Shown: positions 31,738 to 42,964 of the stretch, piece by piece
How positions within the stretch are numbered: the first letter of the stretch is position 1
Layout: each line of letters begins with the position of its first letter
Source: Effrenium voratum
Lineage: Eukaryota; Sar; Dinophyceae; Suessiales; Symbiodiniaceae
Assembly: GCA_963377175.1 (NCBI GenBank)
Contig: CAUJNA010001524.1
Location: forward strand, 483,592 to 547,591
Reading direction: 5' to 3'
DNA: 64,000 nt
The notes under the pieces: generated by a model
What the model was told of the DNA's origin: nothing
Database searches by the model: none
The model's input: the letters and a program-made list of their open reading frames with translations, nothing else
Made by a program: the position numbers and the translations under genes

Positions 31738-32739
31738 TCACCCTGTGAGTAAGCGGTCAGTCACGATGAGGTGACACAACGCCTTGTCAGTGAGCTTGGT
31801 GAGGTAGCCAGGCTCCAGTCCCCACAGAGCCGCCATCGCCCCAAACGTAGGTGCGTCTCCTTTTGGGATGCGTTGACGCGCCTGAAAGAGCTGGGTCGAC
31901 ATGGATTCCAAGGACTTGTTGCCGTTGAGACGGGATGGGTGATTGGCCCGCTTGATCAATGACGCCAAAGTAGTGGTAGTGGGCGATTGCTTGAGATACA
32001 AGCGTGGTTGATCACTAGTCCATGTGTAGTACTTGATGACGTCTGCAGGCGTGCTGTGCATGGTGAGCAATTGTGACGCCGCCGGCTTGGAAGGCGGTGA
32101 AGAAAGTCCGTGCAGAGACTGGATGATTCGGGGTTGCACTGCGCCATCAAATGACTTGCCATCAAGGGCTGCTGCACTGACCGTAGGTAGGGAGCTGGTC
32201 GGTGACGAAGATTGTGTGTGATTGGTCGGTGGTGGTGTGACCAACTCTGCATCATCCTTCTGGGTTGGCACCGTAGGGGAAGTCGAAGCGCGTAGCGATA
32301 CCGAATACTGAGCCTGGAGCAACTCATGAGCTCGATTTAGATCATTGAACTTCTTGACCATGTCTTCCGTTTGGGTAGAGGGCGTGAGAGTCGCGTGTTG
32401 CTGCTGAAGGAACTGAAGCACCAAGTTGGCCAAATGGTCATGAACCTTGATACGCTGGTTGAAGTCGTCAAGGTTGAGCCCCAGTGAGCTGGCAAGGTCC
32501 TTCTCTAAGGTGAGCAGGTTGATCGACTGTGATCGTCGTAGTAGTTTGGAACAGGTACTCCAAAGTAGGGCCTCGGTGCAAGTGCGAAAGCCTTCCCACG
32601 TCACGAATCTGCCGTGAGCAAATGGTCGGAGCAGCCAGTTGGTGATGCCCCCGTGAATGACCTGAACCAGGCGAACGTCACGAATGTCCATGCCGGACAT
32701 GTCACGTAGGTTGTTGTGCGGGGTGTTGGCGACCGTCAT
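31738..32739 (-). CDS. Element ORF2: unknown 333-aa protein
   Basis: 333 codons with an ordered, helix-prone N-terminal half (residues about 1-150, including a Leu/Gln-rich segment that may be a coiled coil). A Ser/Thr/Pro-rich linker (about 150-225) and an ordered C-terminal part follow. No database family is recognised by eye. It lies between the gag-like ORF and the nuclease ORF, so it could be a structural or RNA-binding component of the retroelement particle. It overlaps ORF1 by 38 nt, and 120 nt separate it from the next ORF. Confidence 0.6.
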   Translation of the reverse strand: MTVANTPHNNLRDMSGMDIRDVRLVQVIHGGITNWLLRPFAHGRFVTWEGFRTCTEALLWSTCSKLLRRSQSINLLTLEKDLASSLGLNLDDFNQRIKVHDHLANLVLQFLQQQHATLTPSTQTEDMVKKFNDLNRAHELLQAQYSVSLRASTSPTVPTQKDDAELVTPPPTNHTQSSSPTSSLPTVSAAALDGKSFDGAVQPRIIQSLHGLSSPPSKPAASQLLTMHSTPADVIKYYTWTSDQPRLYLKQSPTTTTLASLIKRANHPSRLNGNKSLESMSTQLFQARQRIPKGDAPTFGAMAALWGLEPGYLTKLTDKALCHLIVTDRLLTG

Positions 32740-33169
32740 GGGCAGGCTGAAGTTGTAGAGCTGGTTGATGTCTAGTAAGCCATGCTTTCTGAGGTCGAAC
32801 TGGCAGGGCTGCAGGGTATCCAGGCGATGGTGTAGCTTGAGAAGGAGTGACCGGTGGTGGCATCACGGGCGTGATGAACTTCGCTGGCGTGGGCTCTGGA
32901 GGAACCGGTATCATGTAGTTGACCGGTGAATGATGGAACTGCTGCGTGGGGTTTGGAATCGATTGATAATTGCCTGGCATCACCGGAAAATTGTTGCTGG
33001 AGTTGTAGCCTGAATTGTGTTGCCAGGATACCAGGTTGTTCCAATCCATGCCCTCCGAGACCTGATTGTCATTGTGTTCGCGTCGGCGTGCTTTGCGAGC
33101 TTGAGGGGAAGGACTCCGATCCCGTCTGCGCCGTGTTCTGGATCTGTCACGATCATCCCATCGAGACAT
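32702..33169 (-). CDS. Element ORF1: RS-rich, disordered gag-like protein
   Basis: 155 codons, the first ORF after the upstream repeat. Residues 1-32 are Arg/Ser/Asp-rich (SRTRRRRDRSPSPQ), resembling SR-protein or nucleic-acid-binding tails. The rest is rich in Asn, Gln, Pro and Thr with no fold visible. First-ORF position and basic disorder fit a nucleic-acid-binding gag-like role; that is inference. The ORF overlaps the next by 38 nt in another frame. Upstream of its ATG, the second frame reads plausibly (LYNFSLPMTV), so a frameshift fusion with the next ORF is possible. Confidence 0.6.
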   Translation of the reverse strand: MSRWDDRDRSRTRRRRDRSPSPQARKARRREHNDNQVSEGMDWNNLVSWQHNSGYNSSNNFPVMPGNYQSIPNPTQQFHHSPVNYMIPVPPEPTPAKFITPVMPPPVTPSQATPSPGYPAALPVRPQKAWLTRHQPALQLQPAHDGRQHPAQQPT

Positions 33170-33436
33170 GATGGCACAACAAACTCAAAACTGCGACACC
33201 TCAATCTTGAGAGAATCAAATCCGACAAGATGCAAGTCAACGCAAGTTCAAGCCAAGCACAGATCAACATGCGGTCATGCAGCCACCAGCAGCGATTGTG
33301 AGACTTAGCTATGATCTGACGGCTGTCTTCCCTTTAGTGAAACCTCGTTCCTGGTTAAATCAGAAATTCCGCTGTTCTATGATAAGCACGTTGAGGTCAA
33401 ATTTTCCGACAGAGTCGGCCCGGGGTCACACAATGG

Positions 33437-33470
33437 GTACACCCGAGGATTCCCCACGAATGGGGTGTAC
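33437..33470. repeat. Nested hairpins just inside the upstream repeat
   Basis: GTACACCC (33437-33444) pairs with GGGTGTAC (33463-33470). Alternatively CCCCA (33452-33456) pairs with TGGGG (33461-33465) around a CGAA loop. The two folds are mutually exclusive. The position at the repeat/internal junction parallels the hairpin at the other end. Confidence 0.6.
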
Positions 33471-33832
33471 ACACTTAAACTTCAGATGGAGGGTGCTAAT
33501 CTTTCGAGTACAACTGATGAGTCTCGAGTACAACTGATGAGGCTCGAGTACAACTGACAAGTCTCAAGTCGGATAAGGTTCGGCTGGCAGGTCACTTGGC
33601 TTCACTCTAGTGTCGAAAACGTTACAAGGTTCAACATGAAGCACACACAGCGGCAAAAGAAGCGGCCAACTGGACTTTCATCAACATCACTTCACAAAAG
33701 CAGGTACACACGGGTGATCAATCCGTGCATCCAGCATCAAGCATAGCTTCGTTGGCCAGCGTTTGCTTGATGGCTGCTGGCCCCCTGCTACTAATTGTGG
33801 TGACAGGGTATTCTGCCACTCCGCACACACAC
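33469..33832 (-). repeat. Upstream terminal direct repeat (LTR-like), 364 bp
   Basis: Matches 22618-22981 except at three sites: TTCAG/TCCAG near the inner end, CCAGC/CCACC, and GGCTGC/GGCCGC. On the element's strand this copy lies upstream of the first ORF and should contain the promoter. It carries three 20-bp tandem units (33505-33565). Its ends are CA-rich, so the boundary is uncertain by several bases. Confidence 0.9.
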
Positions 33833-36280
33833 ACACACAAACAATCAAGCAAGGAAACAGGCTAGCGAGCAAGCAAGACAACACACTGCTGATCCAATAA
33901 AACAAATGAACAATGATCCTACAAATTACAAGGACTCACACATTGAAAATCAGGAATAAACATCAAGGGCCTTCAGTTTGTTCTAGAGTCAACTTCCATC
34001 CTTGTTTTCAGATAACCACCCAGAAACCATGACAACACGACGGGCGTGTGACAAGAACGATGTTGAAGAGAAGGGGGAATCAACACCTGGAATTGTCGGA
34101 AACATCCAATGGAGCAAATCCCGGGCAACATATGCGAAAGACCCGCAATGCACATGGGGAAAAACAAACACTTGCCCGCAAGGAAACCGCCCGTTGCTCG
34201 CGGGACGCACTCACACAATAGTTGACCAATGCAAGCAGATCCGGGGGAGTGGCATGGATGCTTCCTGCAGATTCAATCAAGTCAAAAAGGGGCACCGTTT
34301 TCTGGGAAAAACAACAGGCATATAGTTCATTTGTCTATGCATGCGCCCTCGCACAAACATGGATTAGCGCAGGCCCCCATGCTGCGAGGAACAACATCTA
34401 AAATGTCTCTGCACACTTCCACTCCTAGTGGGAGCGCAATTTGCTTGATGCAACTAGATAGGGAGGCGGGGGTGAAGCATGATGGATGCCTTCAGCAAGT
34501 ATTTGAACGACCGCGCTCTGGCTTCTCCTTGAAGGGGGTTTGACCAGTGTCTGCCATTGGGGAAGCGCAGCCTTTTACGGAATTCCCCTTGCCCCCAAAA
34601 CATTTGAAACAAGGTCAACTTTCTGGCCTGCCATCACCGCTGTGCGAATTCTGAGATAAATACATGTACATACCCAAATATTTCGTAGGTCACGTAGGCA
34701 CAACAGGCCATGTTTAAACCAAACAGAGGCATTGCATCCAGAAGTCCAATATGATATCTTCATTTGCTGCAGGCAGGTGATAACATGCCATGTCCAAGTT
34801 TCAGACAGAAACGGCGGACCTAATAGATTCGTGGCTTGTTCAAGAATATTAGGAAGCAACAACTCGCATCCCTGCTTTCTGACCACCCTATAAAGAACAC
34901 AAGATAAAACTAAGCTCGGAAACAGGTTTGGGGTTGGGAGAACAGGGTCCCCAACAACTTGCCTGCATTAAGCTGAGCAAGTTGCATGCCAAGCCTGAGG
35001 GCGAAGTGGAAATAGGTCCATACCTCGTCTGCGTTTGGGATGAAGCAACATGGCTTCCCTTTCATGGAAAGCCAAAAAAAAACGCCCATTTCTTGTCGAG
35101 CGGACGGCAAGTTCCTACAGTTTTGTGTAGTTGTTCAAAGAAGCTGGTCGCCATGCGGCTCCCGGATGGCTCTCAGGGACCAAACAAGGGAGCCAAGTGT
35201 CCAGAAAGCCCACGGATACCAAGGCCAAAGCCCCAGTGCAGTGATCCATTCCAAAACCAATCACGACATCGCGTGTTAACAGCAAGGGTCCAAAGGGACC
35301 GGGGTAGAAAGAGCTATGGTTGCTTTGAGCTTCTTCTTGCTGTTCTTTTCGAGAACGATGGCAAAGGCCGGTGGACTCAGGCTTGGACAATCTGTATGTA
35401 GGGAGTTCTAACCAGCAACTGTTGGGCGCATTCCAATCAAGGAGGATAACTTCTGTTTGCGCAGAAAGTTTGACCAGGAAGCTTCAACATGAAGGAAACA
35501 CTGGAATTCACCCTGTGATCGACGCATGCCGTAAGCGCCACAGTCGCACACAGTAACTTCTTAGTTGATATTTGGACGGCAACAGAAGCAAACCAACCAT
35601 TCTAAGGTCCCCTATTTTTTTAACGTTCCACAAAGTTCCCATGGACCCCTTCCGCGTGAATCGGCGTCACGTGACTTTCTGCGCACCCTGCACATTCTCG
35701 GCAGTTCTGACGGAAGGAACGCAGTCTACCATTTACGGTTTCACTCCTTTCTGTGCGCCGAAGGGTTGAGGGTCCGAGCTCCGGGCAACACATGCAACTC
35801 CGAAAGCAATTAGCCAACCTCCATGGTGGCAGGAGAGCGGGATACGACCTGGCGAGCTGCTGATCGCTTGAAGAAAGGACTCAACGGGAGCAATATGCGA
35901 GGCTCTTCCCACAAAATCGTTGGCTCTGGCTTGAGCAAAACCCGGTTTAATGTAAGATGGTTCCACTGCCCCCCATCCACAGGGGAAAAGGGGGAAACCC
36001 TTCATATTGATATCCATGTGGGTCCCGGTAGCTTCGGTTGGCGGTAGTGGAAACCATCTGTTGGGGTGGGTTTTCTGTTGGTGTTGCTTTAAGACTTTAA
36101 GACTCATCTCCGTCGCTTCTTCACGCTTCTCAGCTCTTTCTGCGGCTGCAAATCAAGATTGTTTCCCAACATTGGGACCAATCAAGCCAGCACGGCAACA
36201 ACGGAAAGTGGCAACATACACTTGAATTTTTCATGGGATCGTCATCAATCGTCTTGGTACAGAAAGAGACTGAACAAAGT
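33833..36280. other. Gene-poor interval
   Basis: Begins with CA- and CAAG-rich sequence at the element's outer edge. ORFs of 60-157 codons overlap on both strands without domains. No RNA gene recognised. Confidence 0.4.
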
Positions 36281-36344
36281 GGCACAAGGTAATGCACATG
36301 CACACAAGGCCGCGCCCAAATCAAAAAACAAACAAACAAAATAA

Positions 36345-37350
36345 CATCACATCCTAACCAATGCATGCAAAGAAATCCAAACCGACACAAATGGCACACA
36401 ACAAGTCAGCAGGCATGTTGCATGTGCTTTTGCACAAAAAATCGAAACAGAAACGTATGCGAAAATGAACACAAGAGGCACAACACAACAATAAACAACA
36501 CAACATGCAGTTTGCAAAACGTTTTGCATGCGTAGTGCTTGCCAAAAATGCGGCAAAATGCGTGCAATATACATGCAAAAATGCAAGCAACCATACGAAC
36601 GCATTTTGCGTGCCTTGTGCGTGCACGAAGTATGCCCGAAAATGTAAAATAACCAATGCATGCAAAACAACATACCAGCAAAATGCACGCAAACATAAGA
36701 GCGCATTCCGAATGCCTTGTCATGCGCAAACACAATCAACAACCCCGAGCAGTTCGAATCACTACAGGCATGCATACAAATAAACAAAACAACGGACGGA
36801 TGAATTGGTATTTGCAGCGAATGAAAGAAAAACAACTCAAAAACTGTAGATGGGTTGAGTGGTCGTGTGTGGTCGTGATGCACATGTACGTGCAGTGGTC
36901 TCGTGTGAGGGAGGATGCCCAACAATCCGCAACCGCATGCAACATGAACATACATGTAACATTCACCAAAAAAGGCAACGTGTCCTAAGCAATGCATGCA
37001 AACAAATCCAAACAGAACTGCATGCCAAAATGAACACAACAGGCACAGAACAACACAGCACGCAGTTTGCATGCGGCTTGCATGCGTAGAGTAGTGTTTG
37101 CCCTGCGGGAAACATGCAATATACATGCAACATGCAAGCAAGTACATGCATAAATATGTCCAAACTGCACAACCAATGCATGCAACATACTCATGCATAC
37201 AGTATCCCAGAAAGAAAGGCAACAGGTCCTAGCCAATGCATGCCAAACAAACAAAGCTGATAGTGCCAAATGCACACAAAAGCCAGAGAACAATGCAGCA
37301 CGCGCGTCGCTTGCCTTTTGCGTGCGTATGCAAAATGCATGCAATATGCG
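36345..37350. repeat. GCATGC-rich diverged tandem array
   Basis: At least four diverged units begin with TCCTAACCAATGCATGCAAA-like sequence (about 36350, 36650, 36985, 37225), giving a period near 240-340 bp. TGCATGCA-type palindromes are very frequent. A 291-codon - strand ORF rich in Cys, His and Met spans the array and is a by-product. Confidence 0.6.
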
Positions 37351-37353
37351 TGG

Positions 37354-37458
37354 GAGCGCGCCGCAAGGGTTTTATCTCCAATGCATAGAATGCGCAAATA
37401 GTGACAAATGAAAGGCCCTTTGGCGAAAATGGCGGAATAAGATTGTGTGGGGTTCAAT
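37354..37458. repeat. Direct repeat A flanking the copia gag remnant
   Basis: Shares AGCGCGCCGCAAGGGTTTT, ATCTCCAATGCA, AGAATGC and AGATTGTGTGGGGTTCAAT with 41060-41134. The latter lacks about 33 internal bases. Spacing and orientation suggest relic LTRs, but direct evidence is lacking. Confidence 0.65.
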
Positions 37459-37767
37459 AACTGTCAAAGCAAACACAAAAACAGACACACATTTCTTGTG
37501 AACACCCACATCGAATTCCTGTATCATATTCAGGACAAGCTTGGCTTAGCCTTGTGTGCCGTAGGCTTCAAAGTTAGATTCACTTGAGCGTAGTTGCTTT
37601 TGTTGCGCGATTGGATTGTTCTTCGTTTGGCAACTGGAAAAGTATGTTCGGAATGCAATGCATGTTGAAATGCCAATCCGCACCCTTGAGTGGAAAGCAA
37701 AAGAGACACCGCGTCTTTCTAAAAATGTTGCGTCTTTTCCATGATGCCTACGGAAAACGGATTGTTT

Positions 37768-40555
37768 TTATTCTCCGGTCGGGCATATGGTGATGCCGTT
37801 TTCGGGTGTGTCGAAGTTGGATTTCGCGCTAGCTTGAGGAGGCGTATTTAACACTTGTAGTATCGCCGCTTCTTCTCCTGGTAGCTGCTGGCCGAAGCGG
37901 CTCCAGAATCGTCTACCCAGGATTGCTGATCTTGGTACTTCCACCGTAGTAGTCGTTGACCTTGTTGCAGTGCTTCTTCTGATCCCATTGGTGCCACCTG
38001 TTCTTCTTGATGTGATAGTCCTTTGTCTTCTGAATGCTTGTCTGCTTAGCTTCGTTACAGGTGTGTATACCATCAGCGGCTGGTGCGAATCAAAGTCGCA
38101 AGTTGCATCCGTGATCATCTCATTCGTGAGGTGCTTGAACCTCTCCACTCAGGATGCGCAGGCTGTCGACCTCGAATTTGGTCTGGTCTTCCGCACGCAT
38201 CGCGTTGTGCTCTCGCTGTCAAAATTTTTGTTGGTCGTCGATCTTTCCCCAGCCGAATACGAAGGTGTGCATACATTCGGGAAAGGTCCGATCATAGTCT
38301 GATCTTGTCTTGATGCATTTAGGGTGATGGATTGCGTAGTGCCCGGTGTATCCATTGTCTGCAGTCGAGGCGATCAGTGAGTGCGTCACTTGATTGCATG
38401 GTAAAGAAGTCTATTTTCTGGGCGACACACCTGCTGGTACTGGCTGTAGCTGTTCACGGGATTGTTTCCGTCAAGATCGCATCGCGCTGGAACTCTGTGA
38501 CCAGTGGCAGGATAGATGTGGAATCGTCGCAAACGGAAGACCTGCTCAAGTCACATAAGTCGCATCATAGTCTTGCCTGGGAAAACGCTTGGCTTTGGCA
38601 ATGTCACCTGGGAGTCATGACATGGATGGTGATGATTTCCTGGTTCTTCCCGTATGCCTTGATGGATGTGCGTGGTGGCAGCATCTGTTGATGGTTTTCC
38701 CGGCGGTACTCCTTCATGAACGTGTACTTCGCAGTGGAGGCCAATCAATCTGGTGTCGGAAGTTTGTATTCAGGATCGTCCTCGTCACCGGTTGTGCCGA
38801 AATAGAATCTGAACACTCTCAATGTTGTTCTCCAGCCCTTGGATCTGTCGGAAATGTATCCTGCCAGGAGTTCTACTCTGGCGTCCACAAACAACACAGG
38901 CGATGGGTCGCGCTGTCCATGTCTTCAGAACAATGCCCTTGTGTCCGTTGTGAATGAACAAATGAGTTCCTCCGTCTTGTCGGTATCCTCGAATAATGCA
39001 TCTGCTTCGTTGATACACAGGATGTGTGCACTGTGCAGAGTAGCTCCTTGTTCAGAGGTCGATCACAGAGTTTCGGATTCATGGTCAGGGGTCCACACTG
39101 TGAGCAGGTTGAGCATTGTAAATGACGATCGTGATGGTCGAGGATCTTGATTAGCCTGATCAGATATCCGGACCCTGGCACTCCTCGATGGAGGGATGAT
39201 CGCTAGTCTCCTGACAATAGAATTCCTCCTTCATCATAGTTGACGGATGGATCAACATGCGCCCAGGAATCAATCTCGCACGCGCTAAGATCTGAGCGCA
39301 AGCATTTTGGATTCCTCTTGTACGTCTCCATTAGTTCGAGGAAGCTCTTCTTGGTGTCTTGGAATTCCCTCTTTGCATCTCGCTCACTCATCTCTCCGTA
39401 GAGAGTGACTCCTTTGAATTTGGCGATGAAGTCTTGGATGTTACGCTCATCATGGAAGTCCAGCGAATCTTGGTTTTGACAGACTTGTCTTGATTGGATG
39501 CAATGGATTCGTTTCCATTATCAGAGTTCTCCATCGAGCTATGATTGGTGGTGACTGACAAATTTTGTGCAGAAACTGTATCGGATTGGATCACCTTCTC
39601 ATTCGTTCTCATGCTGCTGAAATGCATCATGGTCGCATGTTCTGTGCTGGATTCGCTCCAATTTCCTACCGGCATCGGTAGGCTCTGAATGTTCAGGAAC
39701 CTGCTGCCTGGTAGGATGCTCCTCCGGTTTCTCTGCAATGGCTGCAAATGTAGTATCGTGTCCGCCTTCTCCTTTGCAACTTTTACAGGATGGATCACCT
39801 TTGTTTCCATCAAAAGAGTACTGGAGTTTTGCTTTTTCTTCTTTCTGTTCTTGCCTGTGCCTGGTCGTAGGGATCACTGTTTCTGTTGGTCATATTGGCC
39901 TTCCCGCCTCTTGATTTTCCTTTGCTTTTTCTTCTTCCAATCCCAAATTCCGCCCAAACACTTTTCTTGCAATAAACGCATCACTCTCATCGAGAACCCA
40001 GAGTGTCTGTTCATCTTCCGTTGCCATGAATCCTTACCTTCAAATCCTTCTTCATCCTCAACTCAAAGGCTTCTTCTCCTTCGTATTCCTGTTGGTCTAG
40101 GATGTTGCTGCGGTTGCCTCCTGGAGATCGGGTGGATGGATCTTGGATAGATGTTCTGGTCGTGGTGAGAATGTCTTCAGCATCTCGTACGAGTACTTCT
40201 CCAGTGAGATGTTCCTCAAAGACTTTGCGCTGATCAGTCTTTCTCTGCTGATGTGACACTTCACTCTGGATGAGAAAGAACTTTTCAATGAGGTTGTCAT
40301 TGAGTGGGAATGCGCCCCTGTGTCTTGCCTGCGTGCCGTTTATGTACTGTCTCAGTACTTCTGGATTGTCTGCGGCAAGTAGATCTGAAGGCGGTACGCT
40401 GGCACCGCCAGCTAGCTGACGCTGGATAATTCTTCCTTGGTTTGCATCTTGAACTGGTGCAAGAAACTCTGATGACTGTGCCGTGTAAACAGGCATCAGG
40501 TCATTCCAGGATGCCTTTCAATCTTGGATGTGAATATGAGGAACTCCGAGTTCTG
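37768..40555 (-). pseudogene. Degenerate Ty1/copia gag (and adjacent pol) region
   Basis: Successive - strand frames give copia gag signatures. NDNLIEKFFLIQSEVSHQQR lies at about 40248-40304. RNISLEKYSYEMLK follows after a frameshift, then TLWVLDESDAFIARKVFG (about 39953-40012), which precedes the Gly/Lys-rich linker in such elements. Further down, ORFs at 39203-39391 and 37768-38148 continue in other frames without clear motifs. At least five frame changes are needed, and no RT or integrase is seen. It is a truncated, dead copy. Start and end are limits of visible similarity, not true termini. Confidence 0.6.
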
Positions 40556-41059
40556 CCGTCGATGTTTGAAGACGATGAAGAGCCTGTACAGACACACGTT
40601 GGTCGCTCTTTTCTTTTCAGGAAGTCCTTCGGCGGGATCTTGAAGCAATTCGTTGTCAAGGACTTGCTTGTACATGTACACATCTCCCATAAGTCTGCTC
40701 CTGAGGAGAGGTCCTGTCTTGGATGCTTCAATCGTGAATATCGTCCAATTATCCGTAAGTTCTTTACCTGGGCCAGCTGACTTTTCCGTCGTGCGATGGC
40801 GGCTGTTTGGCGGTCATGGATAAATTGAGGGTCTCTTCAGTTCCCATTGCATGACATCTTAATTTGGATCTGCTGAAAAGCTGCTCCGCTACCACAGTTG
40901 AGTGCCAAGCCGGGGGCACTTGATCCCTAAGAACGTGTCCACTATCAGTGCTTGTGTGTCCCTGGATCTCTTTCAGGAGGATCCCATTGATATACGCCTG
41001 ATAGATGTATTGACCAATGGATTTCTCTGGCACAAGATATGTAAATATTGCAGGCCCAA

Positions 41060-41134
41060 GAGCGCGCCGCAAGGGTTTTTATCTCCAATGCACAGAATGC
41101 ATTAATGGCAGAGTAAGATTGTGTGGGGTTCAAT
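41060..41134. repeat. Direct repeat B flanking the copia gag remnant
   Basis: 75-bp partner of 37354-37458, same orientation. Located about 500 bp upstream (on the - strand) of the first gag-like ORF. Confidence 0.65.
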
Positions 41135-42836
41135 GCCTTTCAAGACAAACACCCCCCCTGGAGTTTCAAGCACAACTCCAGCGACAAAGTCACTTTCCGT
41201 CAACATGGTCGCTTTTTGGGGTTCTGTGAGCTAACGTGTCAAAAGGCCGCAGAGATTCATCTCTCGCAAACATGCCTGGACGTCTAGACAAGAAGCTAAT
41301 CAGCATCAACACCCAGCTGATGCCATGGAGAAAAAAGTCCAAGTAGCTTGGGCTGTCCTGGAAGGCTGGGTGCGCCCAGTCCAGCGGAAGCTCGAAAATT
41401 CAGATGGGGCTGAAAGGGAAACCAAGAGGAAACCTACCTGCTTGACCCTTGAAACACCCCAAACTCCTCTCCCAAGACATCAACCCGGAGCCGAGATGAA
41501 CCGTTGGAGCTAAACATCTCCTCTGCCCACGGGTTCTCCACCGTCCAGTACAGCACCTCGCACGCTGGCCCATTGGAGCCGATTGTCATGGGACATCCAG
41601 GCAGTTGGGATGTGAGCCCTTTCAATACTTCCACACTGGCGCAGGATGTGTTTTTTGGGACTCAACCCCTGGTTTTTTTCACTACCCGCTGAATCTTATT
41701 CGGAACCGCGACGCCTTCCCATGCTGTCCAGGCACGCGCGGCTTGTTTAGCAGTTTAGCACACACACATGACTACTCAAAGCTCGCTTGACCTTACTTCG
41801 AGGCCCGCGCCATCACCAAGAATGAGAATGGCTGCCTCAGGCAACTCGGGAGAACTATGCAAAACATCGCAACACGTAAGACACGTCATGTCCGGTCTGT
41901 GGTGCAATTGAGTTTAGAGACAGGGGCCAGAGATTGGGAGGAAACAATGAGATTTGTCGGTTGAATCCAAACAAAATTGCCTTTGCCAAGCACTCAACGT
42001 TGTCAAGGAGCTCCCATTTTGAGACAGTCAATCTTCTTCCCATGACTTCCGATGTGGCTCCTTCTCTTTTCGTCTTAATGTGTTCCCAACGTCGTCCCAA
42101 CTCAAAATGCTGCACCCTATGTTTAGGCCTCGGGGAAAAGCGGGGTCCAAAGTAGATACTGGCGAGCCTGCGTCATTCTTTGGGGAAGCCCTTGGGTAAA
42201 GCCTGAATGCATAAGCCCGTATAGCCCGCATATCAACCCACGAATGAAAAAAAGTGTATCCCTAATTGACATGGGCTCCTCTTTGCAAGGCCCTGGCGCA
42301 AAACACATCTTGAACCTCTCTAGTTTCGTGGGGCTCCCCAATTTGAGACTCTTGGATCAACCTTGGCTTGTGCTTTGCCAGCCTTCACACCAAGGCCAAA
42401 TCATTGCCGTTGAAACAATGAACAGCCCCAAAAAGGAACCTGTATCACGGATGCTATTCACCAAACCTTTCGTCGAACTTTCTGCTTGCCCCCAGACATG
42501 AGTTCACCATATTGAAGCCCCCAAAGATCGATTGAGGACCCTTTGGTGGCATCATTGACATGGGAATTCATGCCCACGAGCCTTTTGCTTTTGAGGGTGT
42601 TGGCTTTCAACGGTCGACAACAACTGCAAGACAGTTTCCTCCAGGGAGCCGCTTTCAGGTTGCAGGTGGTGTTCATAGGTGTCCTTTTAAGGCAAATAGA
42701 TGGGCTTCCCTGGTAGATGATTAAACCACCAACCAAAAAAACACCTATGGGGCTATAGCCGAGTGACGCGATGGTCGAGATGGCCAATGCTGCTGCCACC
42801 ACCTGGGGTAGAGACCGCTCCTGGCAGATGGTTTGC
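41135..42836. other. No gene recognised
   Basis: Short ORFs on both strands, none with a domain. Confidence 0.4.
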
Positions 42837-42945
42837 TAGGTCCAGTAGAGAGGTTAGAACAAGTTGGTGCCGTTTCTTTTTCTGTAGTCTATTGTTGTAG
42901 GGGATTCCTCCCCCAAAAAAGGGCGAAAGGGCGAAAGGGCGTGAG
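42837..42945 (+). mobile_element. MITE family 1, copy a (one end decayed)
   Basis: Begins TAGGTCCAGTAGAGAGGTTAGAA and contains CTCCCCCAAAAAAGGGCGAAAGGG. It matches the copies at 45.1 and 58.3 kb, but the right terminal repeat is not recognisable. Confidence 0.55.
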
Positions 42946-42964
42946 CCGAAACGCTCATTTTCTT

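Larger units (their letters stand above)
22618..33832 (-). mobile_element. 11.2-kb Penelope-like multi-ORF retroelement
   Basis: An element transcribed from the - strand, bounded by 364-bp direct repeats (33469-33832 upstream, 22618-22981 downstream) differing at three positions. Order of ORFs: RS-rich gag-like, unknown, GIY-YIG nuclease, RT, then about ten further ORFs. The nuclease-before-RT order matches the permuted PLE lineages (Naiad/Chlamys type) rather than canonical PLEs, where the nuclease is C-terminal. ORFs are almost contiguous, often overlap in different frames, and few look decayed. Both outer ends abut CA- or CAAA-rich DNA, consistent with insertion into a microsatellite and hiding any target-site duplication. 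The near-identical terminal repeats suggest recent insertion. Classification as PLE is inferred from domain content; the element could define a separate RT lineage. Confidence 0.8.

Noticed and set aside
22618..33832. Ordinary LTR retrotransposon (copia/gypsy) or pararetrovirus
   Set aside because: No integrase, protease or RNase H signature is seen. The GIY-YIG domain and the GVAMGSP RT box point to a Penelope-like element instead.
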